From contig NC_081844.1 of NCBI RefSeq assembly GCF_963259705.1, positions 103,194,671 to 103,258,670 on the forward strand: a DNA stretch of 64,000 nucleotides. The letters are read 5' to 3'. Under the pieces are notes generated by a model. That model ran no database searches. It was given only the letters and a program-made list of their open reading frames with translations, and was not told where the DNA came from. The stretch is from Myotis daubentonii. Lineage: Eukaryota > Chordata > Mammalia > Chiroptera > Vespertilionidae. Positions 58,685 to 64,000 of the stretch are shown one piece after another; position 1 is the first letter of the stretch, and every line of letters starts with the position of its first letter. A program made the translations under genes and the position numbers.

Positions 58685-59688
58685 ATAAAACAATTAGACA
58701 GGTTTTCCTTTTTTCACACACGGCTAGCTCTTTTAGAGAAAGTGACTTGAGGTTTGAATTTCTTTCCGCAGTGACCTCCCTCACTCCCACTCCCCAATTC
58801 TATACATTTAGCTCACCCGAATCAATGCCAATAGACTGCTTTTCCAGTGTTTCAAAGAGACAATCAGGAACTATTGGCAATAAGTTAATTAAATAACACC
58901 CCCTCCATTTTGGGTGGTGTACAACAATCCTTCCCTCTGCTAATGTTTTCACCAAAAACACCACACATGGCCAGGGAGGTTAATCTTATTAAGCAATTAC
59001 TGGGTAAGGATCCAGCAGCAGCAAATTGAAATGTAAGCAAAACACGGACATGTGAGTCCCATCTACAATGGCACGTCGATAGAGATTTCATTACCTGGTC
59101 TTTAGGAGTGTTTACATTTCTCAGATTTGGAAAGAAATCTAATAGACAGCGCAGCCTACACACTCTGATACGTTAGTGGAAACAAAGCACTTGATTAATT
59201 AGTTAGGAGAGTGTGTTCTTTGGCCTTTGTCTTCCGATTTTCATTTGTTGTTGCTCATGGCTTACTTTCACTCCGTTCTCTCTTTCAATTAAAGCTTCAT
59301 GGGGTTGGTGGTTGGGTTTCAGATCAAGAAAAGGGAGCCCACGCACTGCCAGAATCACTCACCATCTCGTGTGTATTTCTATGTTAAGAGGAATGAACTC
59401 ATACGTCTTCATTACGCGAGCTTGGAGCACGTTTTCTATAGAGCTGGGATTAGAGAAGCCTTGAGAACAAAGATTCAATACAGTGTTCTGACCTGGTCAG
59501 ATAGCATAAGGGGATCCAGTTTGATTGGCTGGGCCCAGGGGCAACGTGCACAAGAGCTTTTATAGGGCACATCCTAGGTAGCCAATTTGCTCATTGGTCT
59601 TAAGAAAGAATAAATTCCCAAGTAGGATTTCATGGATCATTCTGAAAGCCTATCGCTCACTTTAAATGGAAGGTGTCCTTTCTATGAG

Positions 59689-59903
59689 AGGTCAGCAAAC
59701 TGCATCTTGTGGACCAAATCTGACCAGCTGCCTGTTTTTGCAAATAAAGTTTTATTGGAGCACAGCCATGTCCCCTCATTGCCTGGGGCTGCTTTTGTAT
59801 CACAACGATGCGGTGAAGTAGTTGCTACAGAGACTAGCTTGAGGCCCACAAAGCCTAAAAACACTTACCATGTGGCCTTTTACAGAAAACGTTTGCTGAC
59901 TGC
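59689..59903. mobile_element. Ancient mammalian hAT non-autonomous element
   Basis: AGGTCAGCAAACTG at the left and GTTTGCTGACTGC at the right are inverted. Inside, TTTGCAAATAAAGTTTTATT, GGAGCACAGCCATG and TAGTTGCTACAGAGACTAGC match a widespread eutherian MER-type hAT (possibly MER3; name uncertain). TCTATG flanks both ends. Confidence 0.75.
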
Positions 59904-60084
59904 TCTATGGCATTCGCAAACCCATTTCTACTTTTCTTGGTCTTACCTGGAACGACACAAATTATAGGAGGCTAGGAAGAAGAGACAAAACTCCCAATAT
60001 TTGAGTTTTCTCTTCTTGACTAGAGTTGGGTATAATACTATCTTGGTGACTTTGCACGAACAGGCCCTCTCTCATATAGGACTC

Positions 60085-60290
60085 TGCCGTGGTGCAGCTG
60101 GGTATAAACATCAGCTTCGTCACTTGGCAGCTGCATGAATTTAAGTAGGTCATGTCCTCCCTCAGCCTCTGATTCCTCATCTGTGAAATGGTCCCCCCTC
60201 ATGAGCACCCTGTCCAGCAGAAATGAGACAACTCTTGTAAAACACGGTCTGTAGGATCCAGAAATTAATAAGAGATCCGTGAATATTAGT
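60085..60290 (+). mobile_element. MIR relic
   Basis: CTTCGTCACTTGGCAGCTGC, CCTCAGCCTCTGATTCCTCA, TCTGTGAAATGGT and TGAGACAACTCTTGTAAAAC in MIR order. Confidence 0.72.
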
Positions 60291-60394
60291 TGTTGTCATT
60301 GACATCTTATAGCTGTGCATTGAGCAAGCCTCTATGGGCTGCCACTTCTTATGAGGGGCTGTATTTTTGTTTGTTTGTTTGTTTAAGATAGTCT

Positions 60395-60838
60395 TATTGA
60401 TTTTTAGAAAGAGAGCAAGAGAGAGAGGGAGAGAGAAACATCGATGTGAGCACCAAACATTAATCAACTGCCTCCTGCACACCCTGCACCGGGGATCAAA
60501 ACCATAACCTGCGCCGAAACCGGTTTGGCTCAGTGGATAGAGCGTCGGCCTGCGGACTGAAAGGTCCCAGGTTCGATTCCGGTCAAGGGCATATACCTGG
60601 GTTGCGGGCATATCCCCAGTAGGAGATGTGCAGGAGGCAGCTGATCGATGTTTCTCTCTCATCGATGTTTCTAACTCTCTATCTCTCTCCCTTCCTCTCT
60701 GTAAAAAACCAATAAAATATATTTAAAAAAAAAAAAAAAGAAACCACAACGAGGGCATGTGCCCTGACCAGGAATTGAACTGGCAACCTTTCAGTGTGTG
60801 GGACGAACCCCAGCTAATTGAGCTACACTGGCCAGGGA
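60395..60838 (-). mobile_element. Old VES-related SINE, interrupted
   Basis: The minus-strand head (CCCTGGCCAGTGTAGCTCAA to CCAGTTCAATTCCTGGTCAG) lies at about 60750-60838 and the body and tail (CAGGAGGCAGTTGATTAATG to a TAAACAAAC-rich tail) at 60365-60508. The two parts are separated by a younger VES copy at 60509-60740. Confidence 0.85.
60509..60740 (+). mobile_element. Young VES SINE nested in an older SINE
   Basis: Head GAAACCGGTTTGGCTCAGTG, GAGCGTCGGCCTGCGGACTG, GGTTCGATTCCGGTCAAGGG, complete body, tail CAATAAAATATATTT and 15 A. AAACCATAAC (60499-60508) and AAACCACAAC (60741-60750) are the target duplication with one mismatch. Confidence 0.95.
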
Positions 60839-61839
60839 ACGTGCTATATTTCCCAAAAGCAAAGTCTGCCTTCAGAATGTCATAATAGACAATCATGCTG
60901 CATCATCCTTTTTTTTTACCTTCTGAATATTCTAATGAACCCAAATGAAGACTTCTTCCCAGACGTTTGCTTGACAAGGTCCATGGGAAGCAGGAGGGCC
61001 AGTATACTGGCCATCCTGCCATGGCGTTCCTTGTCTTGCTGCAGCCTGAGTCCCATCACTGCCAGCCTGTTTTAAGCCCCACCATTCTCAGTTTATAACT
61101 CAGCTGTAAACATTTATTTGTGCCTGGAGCACATTTCTTTCCTCCCCTTTGAAAAAAAATCAGAATTTCCAGATGGTATGCAAGTTGGAAGAAAAATGGC
61201 AAAGACTGTTATGCTGTTTAGAAACATGTTTTTCTACACTTGCCCTTTCAGCAGAAACTTCGTAATGATTTTTACTAGTTGGCTTAATGCACGGGACTAG
61301 GAGCCAGATTAGCAGGGAGGTTGGTAATTCCTCCTCCGGCTCTTGTCAGCCTCTCAGTGAACACAGCTCAGGGTTTCAAAATGATCACTTCCCTGCATGA
61401 GGCTTTTTCAAAGTCAGTGAAGTCCCCAGAAGGGTGAGGGGTCATTGGGTTGGAGCCAGTCATTACGACGACGGTGCGTGTCTCGTGGAAAATAGACCAA
61501 TAGCCTATGCACCGACACAGCTCCCCTCACTTCGGAGGCCATGTTCTACCATTGTCACAGATGGGTATCACTTACGTGTGTCACGTGGCTAGATTTAGCT
61601 TCCGATTGTCACCTGCAACTTCGTTCTAAGTTGCATAGTGTGTGCTATACCCAGCAGCCTTGTGACTTGGTGTGGGTATTAATAATGAGAGCCGGGTCCC
61701 TCCCCACCATAGTTGCCCTCTCGCCTTGGTACTCTTCTCTTTTGGGGTTGCCTTGCACATGCAGGGGCTGGTGCCTGCTCTCTGCATGGATGCACACCTT
61801 GTTGTATCTTTGTACTCAGCCCAGGATCTGGAATACAGT

Positions 61840-62040
61840 CAGCATAGTGGTTAGATAGGTGAGATTCGGTATTGATCAGACATGGCTGTCAGTCCTGGCT
61901 CTGCCACTTAAGAGCTGTGTAACCTTAAGCAGGTCACTTTGCTTCTGTGGTCCTCTCATCTGAAAAAAAAATGGGGGAGGGATCGCAAAGGTGTCAGGAG
62001 ATTACATGGCAAATAGTCACCCCTCAATAAATGTTAGCTG
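61840..62040 (+). mobile_element. MIR relic
   Basis: CAGTCCTGGCTCTGCCACTT, AAGAGCTGTGTAACCTTAAG, CAGGTCACTTTGCTTCTGTG and CCCTCAATAAATGTTAGCTG: a well-preserved MIR. Confidence 0.87.
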
Positions 62041-63364
62041 CCGTAAGTCATATGAGTGAACTGAACTACAGAGCAATGCAGAAGCAAGACCACCTGAACA
62101 GCCAGATGTATAAATATCTATTGACCATTTGTATGCCATAAGCATCTATAGACACAAGTGGTGAGTCTTTTTTAATTAAATTTAAAATATCATGGCAGTT
62201 AACTGGTTAACACTCTCGGGGACAAAGAGTTGGCCATTTTTACCTAAGGTGACAAACTGAGGTTTCTAAAGATCTAAAGGCTACGTACTTTCATACGTCC
62301 TTCAGTGCTTAGCGCCCCAAGCACTGTAGGATTTTGTAAAAATCATTATTGTGGTGGGATACCGTGACTACCACCACGGGAGCAGTGACACTCGGAACAG
62401 AAATCTGTCCGTGACGAATGGCCAGCCAGCAGCAGGGTGGAGGCCGACGGGCTGCTGGGGCCGCGGAAGAGCTAGAATCCAGGGCAGTGAGCTAATGTCC
62501 TTAGGAGAACCTTTCTGCCCACCTCTTGGTTAAACAGGACCCTCAGATGGTTGTCCTGATTCCCCAATAAATGGAAACAAGGTGTAATGACTGAAGCAAT
62601 ATTCTGAATTCAACTTTATTTGCAATAGATAAAAATATGTGAGGCAGAATAATCTGCAAGGCAGATTTACGCCAAGGTGCCTCCGGAGTTCGGTTAAGTT
62701 CAGGAAGTATGAAGATGAGGCTTCATTTCCCCGGTATGATGAGGAGGCCATTCCCGTTATCTCTTGTTTGGGGAATAGTCTCGCTGTTCCCATAAATGAA
62801 TTATGGCAACGTTTCCTGAAATGATTAGCTCCTAATGTGGCTATGGAAGGCTGTCGATTTGCTCGGCATCAGTCTTATTTAACTGGTTGGGATTTTAGGT
62901 ACATGTTTCTGAAATAGGCAATAGCTTCCCATTTACACGGGCAATCTTCCGTGGAGCTATAGAGAGAGGTGGGCTCTGCTGTGAAATTGATCATTAGAGT
63001 GTTTGCTCCTAAAAACCCAGAAATCTCATCTTTAAGCTGGAGATGAACCAGCCAGAACGATCGTGTGTGAAGCATCTGCTTCTTAGGGCCAAATGATCAT
63101 CATCTCCACTTGTCACTTTGAGCTCACAGACAGAGAGAAGAGTTTGCCGCAGAAGCCTCAGCTCCGGGAGGTGTGGGCTGGCCTGCATCCTGCTTGCTCA
63201 CAACCCAAGGAGGACGGCCAGACTTCCGCAGAGTAGCTGCCTGGTTCCTCCTCTCCTGAGGCTGCCAAGTCAAGCCCAGCCTGAATCCATGGGACTCTGA
63301 GCTGCAGGCTGCCTGGATGAAAGATGATGGGAATGTGACATAGACCCCAATGATGTTGACCAAA

Positions 63365-63435
63365 GATTACCTTGCACTATCATAGATGCTCAACTAATAT
63401 ATGTTGCATGAAAGTATGAATGAATGAATGAATGA
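63365..63435 (+). mobile_element. LINE-2 3' end relic with (TGAA)n
   Basis: ATAGATGCTCAACTAATATA, TGTTGCATGAAAG and four TGAA units: an L2-type 3' end. Confidence 0.6.
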
Positions 63436-63849
63436 CCCACCTAACATTGCTCTGGACATTCATGAATCATTGCTAAGTAAATGCAATCTGGCTATTTTTC
63501 ACTAACACAGGCTGCACAGAGGTAGTACCTACCAAAAAGCAGCTAGAATACATTTCAATGCCTGCAGTTTGGAGAGAATGAATTTGTGACTTTGTTTTCT
63601 GGGGCCATAGCACCTTAATTCAGATGACAGTCCCTCCCTATCTGCAGACATATTGACCACTCATTGTATATTGATTTGGGCGGCTTTGGAAAATGATGGC
63701 CTGTATCTTTAAGGCCCACCCTGCCCCTTGGCCCTCTGTAGTGAATTATGCCTATACTAGGCAGCCTGTATTTTGAATTAGACCATCACAAATTGATCCT
63801 CCAAATCTGGGATCATTACAATGATTTTAGGTAACGCAGCAACAGAATA

Positions 63850-64000
63850 GAAAGATGTAGCAGCACCTACAAGTCAGGTACGACATCTATTACCCTAATT
63901 ACTCCTCAGAAGGAGCCCATTATACAGATGAGCAGGTAAACTCAGAGAGGGCAATGATTAGCCTAAAGGCACACAGCTCAGAGTTGTCAGCACTGGGATT
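63850..64000 (-). mobile_element. MIR relic, cut by the window edge
   Basis: CATTATACAGATGAGCAGGT, AAACTCAGAGAGGGCAATGA, TAAAGGCACACAGCTCAGAG: minus-orientation MIR. Confidence 0.72.

Overview
The window is vertebrate genomic DNA, almost certainly from a vespertilionid (evening) bat. It is dominated by tRNA-derived VES-type SINEs, about twenty copies on both strands, many with clear target-site duplications (TSDs). It also carries recent DNA transposons that are unusual for mammals: two SPIN-type hAT elements, an OC1-like hAT, three other non-autonomous hAT elements and one complete non-autonomous Helitron with HeliBat ends. HeliBats are known in mammals only from vespertilionid bats. Genus and species cannot be read from the sequence.

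The only gene I can support is TENM3 (teneurin-3), on the + strand, through two coding exons. The first (1370-1608) encodes the end of the cytoplasmic domain and nearly all of the transmembrane helix. The second (55490-55612) encodes the last transmembrane residues and the start of the extracellular linker. They join in frame, with a split GCA alanine codon, across an intron of 53,881 bp. Sequence before 1370 belongs to the upstream intron, and 55613-64000 is the start of the next one. No other protein-coding gene, complete functional RNA gene, CRISPR array or operon-like structure is present. The many short open frames are intronic noise, repeats or read-through of the two exons.

Layout: 1 to about 1108, the 5' part of a LINE-1 on the minus strand, ending about 260 bp before the first exon; 1370-1608, TENM3 exon; 1.6-19 kb, intron with a hAT (2715-2926) and eight VES-type SINEs; 19.16-19.60 kb, a SPIN element with an OC1-like element nested inside; 20-33 kb, MIR and MER20 relics, SINEs, a borderline CpG-rich patch (32.5-32.9 kb) and a young 5'-truncated L1 (33325-33650); 38-44 kb, two more hAT elements, SINEs and a dispersed 141-bp duplication; 46.39-46.70 kb, a Helitron carrying a CTCF-like motif; 49-52 kb, MIR and L2 relics, a second SPIN and a VES copy; 55490-55612, TENM3 exon; 57.2-57.8 kb, a retroposed 5' half of a tRNA-Ile(UAU) beside a MER20 that is itself split by a SINE; 58-64 kb, VES copies (one nested), an old hAT, and MIR and L2 relics.

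The window therefore records one host gene plus layered transposon colonisation: ancient mammalian MIR, L2 and MER20; then LINE-driven SINEs; then waves of DNA transposons known to have entered bat genomes by horizontal transfer. The features most worth following up are the tRNA-half retrocopy, the CTCF-like motif inside the Helitron, the SPIN/OC1 nest, and the L1 5' end facing a TENM3 exon.
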